A stretch of 64,000 nt of DNA from Polaromonas eurypsychrophila. GTDB lineage: Bacteria > Pseudomonadota > Gammaproteobacteria > Burkholderiales > Burkholderiaceae_C. This document shows positions 1 through 9,047 of the stretch, piece after piece. Positions within the stretch are counted from its first letter, which is position 1; the number at the start of each line of letters is the position of its first letter. Position numbers and translations under genes: made by a program. Below the pieces are notes generated by a model. That model worked only from the letters and a program-made list of their open reading frames with translations. It did no database searches and was not told where the DNA came from. The stretch covers positions 285,551 to 349,550 of the forward strand of contig NZ_BMIG01000004.1 of NCBI RefSeq assembly GCF_014641715.1, given 5' to 3'.

Positions 1-397
1 CCATGGTCAAAACACGCGAGACACCGACGGCCTGCAGCATGTTGGCCACCACCTTGGCGGTGATGGGCACGCGGGCTGAGCGCGGACGGCGGTCCTGGCG
101 GGCGTAGCCGAAGTAGGGGATGACGGCGGAAATGCGTTCTGCGGAAGCGCGCTTGAGCGCGTCCACCATGATCAGCAACTCCATCAGGTTTTCGTTGGTT
201 GGCGCGCAGGTTGACTGGACCACAAACACATCGCGCGCGCGCACGTTCTGCTGAATCTCGACCGTTACTTCGCCGTCCGAAAAACGCCCGACATGGGCCG
301 CACCCAGCGAGATGCCCAAATGCTGGGCAATTTCAGAGGCCATGCCCGGATTGGCATTGCCGGTGAAAAGCATGAAGTCGGGATGGTGCGTTTGCAT
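1..397 (-). CDS. prs: Ribose-phosphate pyrophosphokinase, N-terminal part (runs off the left edge)
   Basis: This makes PRPP from ribose 5-phosphate and ATP, feeding purine, pyrimidine, histidine and NAD synthesis in the cytosol. Only about 132 N-terminal residues are present. They begin [16 protein letters not shown] and contain the family blocks [23 protein letters not shown] and [10 protein letters not shown], followed by the [11 protein letters not shown] segment. An ATG at 397 gives the full N-terminus; an in-frame ATG at 373 is possible but would lose conserved residues. The order prs, tRNA-Gln, ispE, lolB on one strand is a standard betaproteobacterial neighbourhood. The C-terminal catalytic half lies outside the window. 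Confidence 0.95.
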   Translation of the reverse strand, partial: MQTHHPDFMLFTGNANPGMASEIAQHLGISLGAAHVGRFSDGEVTVEIQQNVRARDVFVVQSTCAPTNENLMELLIMVDALKRASAERISAVIPYFGYARQDRRPRSARVPITAKVVANMLQAVGVSRVLTM

Positions 398-643
398 GTG
401 GGGCCCAGCGGATGTCTAGGTAGGAAATCGTGGCTGAAATCAGGTTGGCAATAAAAGCATCAAAACACGGACGCAGTGTGCCCATTCCATGTCACGGCGG
501 CTTATCCGCAGGATCGGGCTTGCGATCCATCCCTCGAAGGGCGTGACCGAAGCCGTGAGGCCAAAGACATTCAACAGTCAGCGAGCACGGACCCGGTTTT
601 CGTCGGGTCTAAAAACACGGGCCTCACAGGGACCCGAAAATTT

Positions 644-720
644 TGGCAGGGGTGGAAGGAGTCGAACCTGCGAATGCCGGAATCAAAATCCGGTGCCTTA
701 ACCAACTTGGCGACACCCCT
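644..720 (-). tRNA. tRNA-Gln (anticodon TTG)
   Basis: A 77-nt cloverleaf with encoded CCA reads on the minus strand. The acceptor stem AGGGGTG pairs with CACCCCT, the anticodon stem is CCGGA/TCCGG with TTG in the loop, and the T-loop contains GTTCGA. It lies between ispE and prs, as in other betaproteobacteria. The 246 bp between it and prs show no gene, only a short hairpin around 590-610. Confidence 0.95.
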
Positions 721-793
721 ACACAGGTCAGCTACAGAATCTGCAACTAACCCTTAATCGTTGTTCATGAAGATACATTTCATGGCCGTTATG

Positions 794-1657
794 TTACCAA
801 CCGGCCAGAGGATGCATCTCCAGGTTGCTGCACTTGTGGACCTGCCAGCCGCCGGGAGCGACCGCCAATTCCATCTTGTGCGGCAAATGCGCAAAAACAG
901 CACTTCCCGAGCCAGTCATACGGCCCTGTAATCCTTGCATGGAGAGCCAGTCAAGTGACTGGCCAACCTGCGGACACAGAGTCTGCGCGACTGGCTGCAG
1001 GTCGTTGTGGCCGAATCCGTAAATACGACCTTCACAGTGTGCAGCAAAGCCTCGGATTGTAGCAGTTTCTGTATCGCGTTTGAGCTGCGGCGCCTTGAAA
1101 ATCGCGTCGGTCGGCAGCCCGGCCGGTGGTTTCACGACCACAAAACGTGCTGGCGGCAAAGTCAGCGGCGTGATTTTTTCGCCGATGCCTTCGACCCAGG
1201 CATGGCTGCCACCTAAAAAGAACGGCACATCCGCCCCCAGGCCGAGGGCGATCTCCTGCAGCTTTCCGGGCGGCAGTGTCACGCCCCAAAGGCGCTGCAG
1301 GGCCAGGAGGCAGCTGGCCGCATCCGATGAGCCGCCGCCCATGCCCGCCTGCGAGGGAATTCGCTTGTCCAGCCAGATGTTGGCGCCCAGGGGGGTGGCG
1401 CTGGCGAGTTGCAGCGCGCGCGCCGCGCGCACCACAAGGTCCTCGGCTGGCAGAGCGGGGTTCGGCGTGCCCACGTCGCTGCGCGTGATGCGGCCGTCGC
1501 TGCGCAACTCGAAATGCAGGGTGTCGCACCAGTCGATCAGCATGAACACTGATTGCAGCAGGTGGTAGCCGTCGGCCCGACGTCCGTTAATGTGCAGAAA
1601 CAGGTTGAGCTTGGCCGGCGCCGCGACGTCGTAGATCGCCTTCAGGGCGGAGCTCAT
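794..1657 (-). CDS. ispE: 4-diphosphocytidyl-2-C-methyl-D-erythritol kinase
   Basis: IspE phosphorylates CDP-methylerythritol with ATP in the cytosolic MEP pathway for isoprenoid precursors. The 287-aa product has the GHMP-kinase layout: N-terminal PAKLNLFLH (substrate side), the glycine-rich ATP loop PSQAGMGGGSSDAAS at about residues 101-115, and the C-terminal GRMTGSGSAVF motif. Length is normal. The start overlaps the lolB stop by 4 bases (ATGA), so the two are translationally coupled. The reading frame is intact. Confidence 0.96.
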   Translation of the reverse strand: MSSALKAIYDVAAPAKLNLFLHINGRRADGYHLLQSVFMLIDWCDTLHFELRSDGRITRSDVGTPNPALPAEDLVVRAARALQLASATPLGANIWLDKRIPSQAGMGGGSSDAASCLLALQRLWGVTLPPGKLQEIALGLGADVPFFLGGSHAWVEGIGEKITPLTLPPARFVVVKPPAGLPTDAIFKAPQLKRDTETATIRGFAAHCEGRIYGFGHNDLQPVAQTLCPQVGQSLDWLSMQGLQGRMTGSGSAVFAHLPHKMELAVAPGGWQVHKCSNLEMHPLAGW

Positions 1658-2181
1658 TGCGCCAGCACGATGCGCAGGTCGGTGCGCGGTTGTGGCGTGG
1701 TCCGGCTGGCCGAAATGCGGCCCTCGGCCTGTTGTGACAGGTCGGCGCTCCAGCCGGCCAGCGCGATGTTTTTGCCAGCCAGCCAGTCAAACAGGGCCGC
1801 CAGGGGAAGTGCCGCGCCGGTGACTTTTTCAATCAGTGCGTCGACCGAATCAAACCGCTGGACCTGGCCGCCGGAGTCGAGCACAGCTTCCCCCGGCGAC
1901 CAGCGCAGGACGGCCAGGCTGGTGCCCAGCGGACTGTTCAGCACCAGTTCACCTTGCGCCGGGGTGCCGCGCAACTCAAAACCGGCGAAAAACGCCTGTA
2001 CAGGATCACTCTGCACCTGCAGGCTGATGCGCCCTGACCAGACCGAATTTTTAGCTTCATTTTGGCCTTCAGCCCTTGGCTGATGGGCGCAGCCAGCTAT
2101 AAAAATAGTAGCAAACAGCAGGGAGGAAGCGAGGGCCTGGCGCAGGCACGGCAAAGTGGGCAAATCAGGAACTCCAGCCAA
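1654..2181 (-). CDS. lolB: Outer-membrane lipoprotein LolB
   Basis: LolB receives lipoproteins from the LolA carrier and inserts them into the outer membrane; it is itself a lipoprotein. The 175-aa product has a hydrophobic segment and the lipobox IAGC, with the lipidated cysteine at residue 31, then a LolB-like domain (SVWSGRISLQV, GTPAQGELVLNSPLG, LFDWLAGK). It is coupled to ispE by a 4-base overlap. The DNA encoding the lipobox and the first mature residues (2053-2112) matches the dispersed Comamonadaceae-type repeat found elsewhere in this window, so the signal region appears to be repeat-derived. The next gene upstream, a TPR protein, ends only 7 bases before this start. Confidence 0.93.
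   Translation of the reverse strand: MAGVPDLPTLPCLRQALASSLLFATIFIAGCAHQPRAEGQNEAKNSVWSGRISLQVQSDPVQAFFAGFELRGTPAQGELVLNSPLGTSLAVLRWSPGEAVLDSGGQVQRFDSVDALIEKVTGAALPLAALFDWLAGKNIALAGWSADLSQQAEGRISASRTTPQPRTDLRIVLAQ
2053..2112 (-). repeat. Dispersed repeat family A, copy inside lolB
   Basis: On the minus strand it reads GCTACTATTTTTATAGCTGG, then GCGCCC and AGGGCTGAAGGC. It shares the ATAGCTG..TGCGC core and the GGGCT(A/G)(A/G)AGGC arm with the copies at 21145-21196 and 62943-63000. Here it is translated and supplies the LolB lipobox. Confidence 0.75.
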
Positions 2182-2188
2182 CGATGGC

Positions 2189-3976
2189 TTACAGCTTGAC
2201 CCGAAGGCGTTTCAGCGTTTCGAGCAGGGTTTCGTTCTCCGGGTTGAGCAGCATGCCTTCTTTCCAGACGGCGATCGCCTTGTCGCGTTGGCCCAGGCTC
2301 CACATGACCTCGCCATAATGCGCAGCGATTTCAGCATCGGGCTTGGCCTTGTAAGCGACTTCAAAAATCCTGACGGCTTCAGCCTTGTTGCCTAGGCGGA
2401 ATTCGACCCAGCCCAAGCTGTCCTGGATGAAGGGGTCGGCCGGCGCAAATTCCAGCGCTTTCTGGATCAACTGCCGGGCCTCGGGCAGGCGCACATTGCG
2501 CTCGGCCAGCGAGTAACCAAGCGCGTTGTAGGCGTGGTGGTAATCGGGCTTGAGCTGGACCAATTGACGCAGCAGCCGTTCCATTTCAGCCAGGGAGCCA
2601 AGTTTTTCGGCCATCATGGCCTGGTCGTAAAGCAGCTCGGGTTCGGTCGGGAACTTCATGACCGCCTGCGCCAGCAAGTCGTACGCGCTTTTGTATTCCT
2701 TCTGATCGCGAAGCAGGGAGATTTCTGCCATCAGTTTGATGCGCGCATCCTCGGGCTTGCGCTCAGGCAAAGCCCGGATCAACTGGCGGGCTTCCGCCAG
2801 CTTGCCCTGCCTGGCCAGCAGTGAGGCGCGCCGGCTCTGGGCCTGCACCAGCTCCTGCGAGTTGGAAATTTTCGCCAGCCAGCTTTCGGCGCCGGCAAAA
2901 TCCTTGCGCTTTTCGGCTAACTGGGCCAGCGAGAGGTAAGCCTGGGACAGGCCACGCGTGGCCTGCTCGTTTTGTTCGCCCTGCTGGGCCAACTCGACGT
3001 AACGCAGAAGTGAGGTCTGCGACGCTGCGAGCTGGTTGTCCTGCAACTGCAGGGAGCCCAGCACCAGCCAACCTTCCGGATACTCGGGTTTTTCACGGGT
3101 AACCACCTGCAACTGCGCGCTGGCCTCGGCATACCGCTGTGTATCAAGCAAGTTGCGTGCATAGGCCATGCGGATGTCTGGCAAAGCTCGGGCATTGCCT
3201 TCGAGGTATTTTTTGACCAAGGTTTCGGCGCGCGGGAGTTTGGGGTCCATCAACTCCAGTGCCAGCAGGGCAGGACCTTCGGCGGTCGCTTCCGCTATCT
3301 GCGCGCGTTCGCTGGCGTCCAGCGCGCCCATTGGCTCACCGGCCGCCAGCCGCATGCGGCCGACGGCGGTCCAGGCTGCGGCGCTGGTGGCCGGTGCGGC
3401 CAAGGGGTCGGTCAGCGCCTGCTCAAGCACACCTGCAGCCAGTTTTTTATCAGCCGCCCTGGCATACAGCCGCGGTAGTGTGGCGATGACCTGCGACTGC
3501 TCCATCAGGGGAGTCAGCTTCAGTTCAGTACGCAGGGGTTCCACGGTTTCGGTGATGCGGTTCAGCGCGATCAGAATTTGCAGCACATAACGGTTGGCCT
3601 CGCGCGAAGCCGGCAGCGCCTGGCGCCAGGCTTGCGCCGCCTGCAGGGCGGCATCTCCGGAGCGCGATTGCAGTGCAATGTCGGCAGCGCGCTGGTAGAG
3701 CTGAGGGTCTTTGGTCTTGCGTGCGGCGTCCAGGATCAGCGCAAAACCCGCCGACGGTTCGCCAGCCCGGGTGTTGATCTCACCGATCAGCAACTGGTAG
3801 AACAACTCGCCGTCCAGACTGGAGGGTGCTGGCGGCGCCAGAGCTGCCGCGGGGGCTTCCGGGCGGGCAGCTTCCGGCAGTGCTGGCGGCACCGTCTGGG
3901 CGGGTTGGGCCACGGCTGGCGGCAGGGCCAAGCAAAGCGCAGAAAGCGCGGTCAGGGCGCAGATCAGTTGTTTCAT
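2189..3976 (-). CDS. Exported tetratricopeptide-repeat protein
   Basis: A 595-aa protein with an N-terminal signal peptide (MKQLICALTALSALCLALPPAVAQ) followed by an Ala/Pro-rich spacer and a long alpha-helical array of TPR-like repeats. Clear repeats include YPEGWLVLGSLQLQDNQ, YHHAYNALGYSLAERN and DPFIQDSLGWVEFRLGN, the typical TPR W-x2-LG-x2-Y/L pattern. It probably acts as a periplasmic or outer-membrane scaffold. The ATG at 3976 is chosen because it begins the signal peptide; an upstream extension would overlap mutM. It lies 7 bp before lolB in the same direction, so it likely leads the lolB-ispE transcript. Specific partners are not evident. Confidence 0.85.
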   Translation of the reverse strand: MKQLICALTALSALCLALPPAVAQPAQTVPPALPEAARPEAPAAALAPPAPSSLDGELFYQLLIGEINTRAGEPSAGFALILDAARKTKDPQLYQRAADIALQSRSGDAALQAAQAWRQALPASREANRYVLQILIALNRITETVEPLRTELKLTPLMEQSQVIATLPRLYARAADKKLAAGVLEQALTDPLAAPATSAAAWTAVGRMRLAAGEPMGALDASERAQIAEATAEGPALLALELMDPKLPRAETLVKKYLEGNARALPDIRMAYARNLLDTQRYAEASAQLQVVTREKPEYPEGWLVLGSLQLQDNQLAASQTSLLRYVELAQQGEQNEQATRGLSQAYLSLAQLAEKRKDFAGAESWLAKISNSQELVQAQSRRASLLARQGKLAEARQLIRALPERKPEDARIKLMAEISLLRDQKEYKSAYDLLAQAVMKFPTEPELLYDQAMMAEKLGSLAEMERLLRQLVQLKPDYHHAYNALGYSLAERNVRLPEARQLIQKALEFAPADPFIQDSLGWVEFRLGNKAEAVRIFEVAYKAKPDAEIAAHYGEVMWSLGQRDKAIAVWKEGMLLNPENETLLETLKRLRVKL

Positions 3977-4037
3977 CGAACCATGATAATTCAAGCTCCT
4001 TGCCCCTGCCGGGCATGTCAATGATTGCTGTAAGCCC

Positions 4038-4853
4038 ATGCCTGAACTGCCCGAAGTCGAAGTTACCCGTCTAAGCTTTGCTGACCGCATCGCCGGCGCA
4101 AAAATCATCAGCCTGCAGATGGGCAAGCCGCTGCGCTGGCCACTGGGCTGTGATCCCTCGAAGCTGGTCGGGCACACCGTGCTGCAGGTGCGCCGGCGCG
4201 GCAAATACCTGCTGCTCGACACCAGCGGTGGCCTGCTCCTGATTCACCTGGGCATGTCCGGCAGCCTGGGGTTTGCTCTGGACCTGCCCCCACCGGGCAA
4301 ACATGATCACTTTGAGATGCGAACCACCGCTGGCAGCCTGCGACTGCATGATCCGCGCCGTTTCGGCGCTGTCGTCTATGCATCTTCCGAGGACGATACC
4401 GGTGCGCGCAAGCTGCTCGGACGGCTCGGCGTGGAGCCGCTGGGCGAGGACTTTGATGCGTTGGCTTTCCACGCGGCCCTGCAGTTGCGTCAAACCGCGA
4501 TCAAGCAGGTGCTGCTGGGCGGCGAAATCGTAGTCGGAGTGGGCAATATCTATGCCTCCGAAGCCTTGTTCATGGCGGGGATTCGGCCGACGGTGCGGGC
4601 CGCGCGGCTCAGCAAACCACGCGCCGCCCGGCTGCATGCAGCGATCCGAGAGGTGCTGGCGCAAGCCGTGGCCAAAGGCGGCAGCACCTTGAAGGATTTT
4701 TCAAACGCGCAAGGCGACAGCGGTTATTTTCAGCTTGAAGCCCGGGTTTATGACCGTACAGGCCTGCCGTGCAAGGTCTGCTTGGCGCCCATACGCAGCA
4801 TGCGGCAGGGTCAGCGCTCTACTTTTTTCTGTGTCAACTGTCAGAAACCCTGA
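4038..4853 (+). CDS. mutM: Formamidopyrimidine-DNA glycosylase
   Basis: MutM removes 8-oxoguanine and formamidopyrimidines from oxidised DNA and cuts the abasic site. The 271-aa sequence starts MPELPEVE, so Pro2 (the nucleophile after Met removal) and Glu3 are present. It retains K60-region RRRGKYLL, the HLGMSG block, the H2TH helix [12 protein letters not shown] and the C-terminal zinc finger (CKVC at the start, CVNC at the end). It is transcribed divergently from the TPR gene. mutY lies 2 kb downstream on the same strand, so two enzymes of the 8-oxoG repair system are neighbours. Confidence 0.97.
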   Translation: MPELPEVEVTRLSFADRIAGAKIISLQMGKPLRWPLGCDPSKLVGHTVLQVRRRGKYLLLDTSGGLLLIHLGMSGSLGFALDLPPPGKHDHFEMRTTAGSLRLHDPRRFGAVVYASSEDDTGARKLLGRLGVEPLGEDFDALAFHAALQLRQTAIKQVLLGGEIVVGVGNIYASEALFMAGIRPTVRAARLSKPRAARLHAAIREVLAQAVAKGGSTLKDFSNAQGDSGYFQLEARVYDRTGLPCKVCLAPIRSMRQGQRSTFFCVNCQKP

Positions 4854-4927
4854 AAACCACACACAGTCGCTGATGGCCGATTCGGGTGAGCGATGCTATA
4901 TTGTTTGACCTATGTCCACAGCCCACC

Positions 4928-6898
4928 ATGTCCTTTAACGAACAATTCGACCAGCACGGCGCATGGCGGCGCGAATTTGCGCTGAGACTCAAGCTGTTGT
5001 CCGAATGGCTGAAAGACCACGACCTGATCAATGCCGCCGTGGAGGAGCGCCTGCTCCGGCTGGAAACGCAGGTGCGCTCCGACAAGGTCATGGTGGCTTT
5101 TGTCGCCGAGTTTTCGCGCGGCAAGTCCGAGTTGATCAATGCGATCTTTTTTGCCGGTTACGGTCGTCGCATCATGCCGGCCAGTGCCGGCCGAACCACC
5201 ATGTGCCCGACCGAGCTGGGCTACGACGCGGACATCCCGCCCTGCCTGCGGCTGCTGCCTATCGAAACCCGGCTCAAGCCCCAGGCGCTGATGGAGTGGC
5301 GCGCGGTTCCCGAAAAATGGACGCGCGTGGACCTCGATGTGAACGACCCCGTGCAGCTTGCGCAGGCACTGGAGAAAGTTGCCGAGGTTCGCCACGTGAC
5401 CCGTGACGAGGCCCGCGCGCTGGGCTTCTGGCATGACGACGCTCCCGAGGACAATCCGCGGATCGATGCGCAAGGCATGGTCGAGGTGCCCAAGTGGCGC
5501 CATGCATTGATCAACATTGCCCATCCGCTGCTCAAGCAGGGCCTGGTCATTCTCGATACCCCTGGCCTCAATGCGATAGGCGCGGAGCCGGAACTGACGG
5601 TCAGCCTGATTCCGCAGGCGCACGCTGTGGTGTTTATTCTCGCGGCCGACACCGGTGTCACGAAGTCAGACCTGGCGATCTGGCGCGAACACCTCGTCAC
5701 TGACAGCGACGACAACGACGCCCGCCTGGTGGTGCTCAATAAAATTGACACCTTGTGGGATGCGCTGAGCACACCCGCGCAGATTCAGGCTCAGATAGAC
5801 CGGCAGCGGGCCACCTCGGCCGAAATCCTCGGTTTGCCGGTGTCTCAGGTGATTCCCGTCTCCGCGCAGAAAGGACTCGTGGCGAAAGTCACCGCCGACG
5901 ACAAGTTGCTGCAGGCAAGCTGCCTGCCGGAGCTGGAGTTGGCGCTGGCGCAAGGTGTGATGGGGCAGCGGCAAAAAATTCTGCGTTCCGCAGTCACCGG
6001 TGGTATCACAGAGCTTCGTGCCGAGGCAGGCCGCGTCATCCATATTCGCCGGCGCGATCTGGCCGAGCAGATGATCGAGTTGCGTGGCCTGCGCGGCAAA
6101 AATACACAGGTCATCAAACACATGCGCTCGCGCATCGAGCAAGAGCAGCTCGAATTCAATACCAGCGGCGCCAAGATCCATGCGGTGCGCTCGATTCACC
6201 TGAAGTTGCTTCGGGAAGTGTTTACCCTGCTGGGTACGCCCACGCTGAAATCCGAGCTGGCACAACTGACCGAAGTGCTCAAGCAGCCTGGCATCAAGCT
6301 GGGCGTCAAAAAGGCCTATGGGCAGACCTTTGGACGGCTGCACGAGAGCTTGAAAAATGCCCAGCGCACCAGTGCCGAGATCCAGAGCATGCTGGCTGGC
6401 ACGTTCAAGCAGCTCAATGCCGAGTTCGGGTTTTCACTGCAAGCACCCAAAGAGCCCGAGATGTCCCAATTCATCGTTGATCTGGAGCAGATCGAACGCA
6501 GCCATTTGCAGTACCTGGGCGTTGCCAACATCCTCAAGCTGGCTCAGCCGGAGTTTTCCGAACGCCTGGTGCGTGCGCTGGCAACGCGCTTGCGGGTGGT
6601 GTACGAAACCGCGCTTGGCGAGGTCGAACTCTGGAACAAGTCGGCGGCTTCGCAGCTTGATGCCCAGTTGAAAGAGCGCCGTAAAAATTTCGGCCGCCGC
6701 ATTGAGGCGATAGAGCGCATCCAACAGGCGGCCACTGGCCTTGATGAACGCATCGACGAAATTGAGCGTCACGAGCGCGAGGTCAACGAACTGGACGGCA
6801 AGCTCAATGATTTGACGGCGCAACTGACCAGCGCACCCGTCAGTCGGCAGAACCCTTCGCTGCACACCGAAGCTGCACCCTTGACCCAAGCCGCCTGA
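4928..6898 (+). CDS. Dynamin-like GTPase
   Basis: A 656-aa large GTPase of the bacterial dynamin-like type, probably acting at membranes. The G1 region is AEFSRGKS (residues 60-67), G3 is DTPG in VILDTPGLN, and G4 is LNKID. The C-terminal half is strongly helical with a charged coiled coil at the end (ERIQQAATGLDERIDEIERHE). The first Gly of the usual GxxxxGK[ST] is replaced by Ala60. The ATG at 4928 was chosen; a GTG at 4886 would add 14 poorly conserved-looking residues. It is followed 11 bp later by mutY. Substrate and biological role are unknown. Confidence 0.85.
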   Translation: MSFNEQFDQHGAWRREFALRLKLLSEWLKDHDLINAAVEERLLRLETQVRSDKVMVAFVAEFSRGKSELINAIFFAGYGRRIMPASAGRTTMCPTELGYDADIPPCLRLLPIETRLKPQALMEWRAVPEKWTRVDLDVNDPVQLAQALEKVAEVRHVTRDEARALGFWHDDAPEDNPRIDAQGMVEVPKWRHALINIAHPLLKQGLVILDTPGLNAIGAEPELTVSLIPQAHAVVFILAADTGVTKSDLAIWREHLVTDSDDNDARLVVLNKIDTLWDALSTPAQIQAQIDRQRATSAEILGLPVSQVIPVSAQKGLVAKVTADDKLLQASCLPELELALAQGVMGQRQKILRSAVTGGITELRAEAGRVIHIRRRDLAEQMIELRGLRGKNTQVIKHMRSRIEQEQLEFNTSGAKIHAVRSIHLKLLREVFTLLGTPTLKSELAQLTEVLKQPGIKLGVKKAYGQTFGRLHESLKNAQRTSAEIQSMLAGTFKQLNAEFGFSLQAPKEPEMSQFIVDLEQIERSHLQYLGVANILKLAQPEFSERLVRALATRLRVVYETALGEVELWNKSAASQLDAQLKERRKNFGRRIEAIERIQQAATGLDERIDEIERHEREVNELDGKLNDLTAQLTSAPVSRQNPSLHTEAAPLTQAA

Positions 6899-6909
6899 AT
6901 GAACGTGCG

Positions 6910-8049
6910 ATGGCGCTGACCCGCACGCGCCGCCTCGGCTCGTCCTCGCTTTCTTCCCGGAAAACCTCATTTGCCGACAGGTCTGAACCAGCGGGCGTAA
7001 CTGCTGCGCTCACGCCTGCTTTTTCGACCCAGCTCGTGCGCTGGCAAAAAAGTCATGGCCGCCACAGCCTGCCCTGGCAGAACACGCGTGACCCCTACCG
7101 CGTCTGGTTGTCCGAGATCATGCTGCAGCAAACCCAGGTGGCGACGGTGCTGGACTACTACACGCGCTTTCTGCAGTGCTTTCCCGCAGTGGCCGACCTG
7201 GCCGCAGCAAAGTCGGACGAGGTGTTGGGCCTGTGGAGCGGCCTCGGTTATTACAGCCGGGCCCGCAACCTTCACCGCTGCGCGCAGGACGTGGTGCGGC
7301 TGCATGGCGGGCAGTTTCCGCAGACGGCGGAGCTACTGCAAACCCTGCCGGGCATCGGGCCTTCAACGGCCGCAGCGATTGCCTCCTTTTGTTTTTCCGA
7401 ACGTGTGGCCATCCTCGACGGCAACGTCAAACGCGTGCTGACGCGGTTGACCGCTTTTTCCGGCGACCTCGCATCGAGCGCGCAGGAGCGCGCCTTGTTA
7501 GGCATCGCGACCGAACTGCTGCCGCGTCGCAAACTGCTGGAGGACATGCCGCGCTACACCCAGGGCATCATGGACCTGGGGGCATCCATCTGCACCAGCC
7601 GCCAGCCATCCTGCCTGTTGTGTCCTGTGCAGGGCCTTTGTCTGGGGTTGGCCGGCGGCGCGCCGGAGACTTATCCGGTCAAGACCCGCAAGCTCAAGCG
7701 CAGTGCCATGTCACTGAGCCTGCTGTGGGCCGAACGTAGCGACGGCGCGGTCTGGCTGGAGCGCCGACCCACAACCGGCATCTGGGGCGGGCTGTACTGT
7801 TTTCCGGTGTTCGCCAGTGAGGATGAACTGTTGGGCGCTTTGCCGGCAGCGCAGCAGAACAATCTGCAGGCTACTCCACCCTTTGTGCATGTGTTGACAC
7901 ACAAGGATTTGCGTTTGTCGCCGATGCGGCTGGCGCTGCCGGCCAGGCAGGCCGACACCCTGCGTCTCCCCGGCGACGGCGCCTGGTTGGCGCGGGACGC
8001 CTGGACGGCGCTGGGCCTGCCGGCGCCGATTCGCAAGCTGCTGGGGTAA
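6910..8049 (+). CDS. mutY: A/G-specific adenine glycosylase
   Basis: MutY removes adenine mispaired with 8-oxoguanine, completing the GO repair system with MutM. The 379-aa protein has the catalytic block SEIMLQQTQV, the helix-hairpin-helix LPGIGPSTAAAIASF with the catalytic Asp in ILDGNVKRVL, a 4Fe-4S site with C-x6-C-x2-C-x5-C spacing (CTSRQPSCLLCPVQGLC), and a C-terminal NUDT1-like domain with GIWGGLYCFP. About 40 N-terminal residues before the conserved LVRWQKSHGRHSLPW are extra, so an internal start is possible. The frame is intact. Confidence 0.96.
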   Translation: MALTRTRRLGSSSLSSRKTSFADRSEPAGVTAALTPAFSTQLVRWQKSHGRHSLPWQNTRDPYRVWLSEIMLQQTQVATVLDYYTRFLQCFPAVADLAAAKSDEVLGLWSGLGYYSRARNLHRCAQDVVRLHGGQFPQTAELLQTLPGIGPSTAAAIASFCFSERVAILDGNVKRVLTRLTAFSGDLASSAQERALLGIATELLPRRKLLEDMPRYTQGIMDLGASICTSRQPSCLLCPVQGLCLGLAGGAPETYPVKTRKLKRSAMSLSLLWAERSDGAVWLERRPTTGIWGGLYCFPVFASEDELLGALPAAQQNNLQATPPFVHVLTHKDLRLSPMRLALPARQADTLRLPGDGAWLARDAWTALGLPAPIRKLLG

Positions 8050-8061
8050 ACGCTGCGATTT

Positions 8062-8122
8062 ATCAGAAAAATCGGCTTTCAGCCCATGTCCAGTATTCAC
8101 GGATAGCTATCAAATCAGGAGC
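8062..8122 (+). repeat. Dispersed repeat family A, intergenic copy
   Basis: GGCTTTCAGCCC is followed by GATAGCTATCAAATCAGGAGC. It fills almost the whole gap between the convergent mutY and rapZ genes. Confidence 0.7.
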
Positions 8123-8123
8123 A

Positions 8124-9047
8124 TCAGGACTTGCTTTGCGTCAAACTGGCGGCTGAGGAGGATGCCGCATCGAGCTCCCGGTGGCGCTTGAGCGTGACCC
8201 AGTTCGTACTGAAGGCTTTTGCCAACCGCTCGACCAGGTAAACCGAGCGATGCTGGCCGCCGGTGCAGCCGATGGCCACCGTTACATAGCTGCGGTGGTC
8301 GCGCACCAAGGCCTGCAACCAGTGTCCGATGAACTGCTGGATGTGTTTAAACATGTCGTCTACCTCGGCATGCGCCTGCAGATAGGCCACGACCTCGCTA
8401 TCCTTGCCGGTCAGGTGACGCAGGCCGGCTTCATAGTGCGGATTGGGCAACATGCGCACATCGAACACGTAGTCGGCATCGACCGGCACGCCGCGCTTGA
8501 AGGCAAAGGACTGGAACACCAGGGTCAACTGGGCCGCCGGCGACGAGATCAGCGCTTTCACGTAGCCCTGCAACTGCGATGAACGGATCATGCTGGTGTC
8601 GATGACATGTGCGTGTTCGCGCAGTTCGCCCAGCAGTTCGCGTTCCTCGTTGATAGCGTCCACCAGCGCGCGCTGCTGGTCTGACGCATCGCGGCGCGAC
8701 AGCGGGTGCATACGCCGGGTCTCCGAAAAACGTCGCACCAGCGTGTCGGTGCTGGCGTCAAGAAACACCGATTGCACCGCCACACCTTGCTCGCGCATCT
8801 GCCGGAGTTGCTGCGGCACCAGCGGCAGCGAGACGGCGCTGCGTACGTCCATGGCAATGGCCACCTTGCTCGCGCCGTGCTGTTTTTCAAGTGCGACGAA
8901 AGACAGCAGCAGTTCTGGTGGAAGGTTGTCCACGCAGTAGTAACCGGCGTCTTCAAGCGCGTGCAGCGCGACCGACTTGCCCGAGCCCGACATGCCGGTG
9001 ATCAGCACCATATCGAGCATCGTGGAAGCAAAGTCGGCTGTGTTCAT
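8124..9047 (-). CDS. rapZ: RNase adapter protein / nucleotide-binding protein RapZ
   Basis: In enterobacteria RapZ delivers a small RNA to RNase E and controls glucosamine-6-phosphate synthase; in betaproteobacteria the exact target is less clear. The 307-aa protein has the P-loop GMSGSGKS (residues 18-25), the [12 protein letters not shown] block, the central [21 protein letters not shown] region and the C-terminal [17 protein letters not shown] motif involved in RNA and ligand binding. Its start overlaps the recN stop by 4 bases. No PTS gene (ptsN, hprK) is visible next to it. Confidence 0.93.
   Translation of the reverse strand: MNTADFASTMLDMVLITGMSGSGKSVALHALEDAGYYCVDNLPPELLLSFVALEKQHGASKVAIAMDVRSAVSLPLVPQQLRQMREQGVAVQSVFLDASTDTLVRRFSETRRMHPLSRRDASDQQRALVDAINEERELLGELREHAHVIDTSMIRSSQLQGYVKALISSPAAQLTLVFQSFAFKRGVPVDADYVFDVRMLPNPHYEAGLRHLTGKDSEVVAYLQAHAEVDDMFKHIQQFIGHWLQALVRDHRSYVTVAIGCTGGQHRSVYLVERLAKAFSTNWVTLKRHRELDAASSSAASLTQSKS

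Noticed and set aside
3977..4222. Extension of the TPR gene upstream of 3976
   Set aside because: The extra 82 codons overlap mutM on the opposite strand and precede a clear signal peptide.
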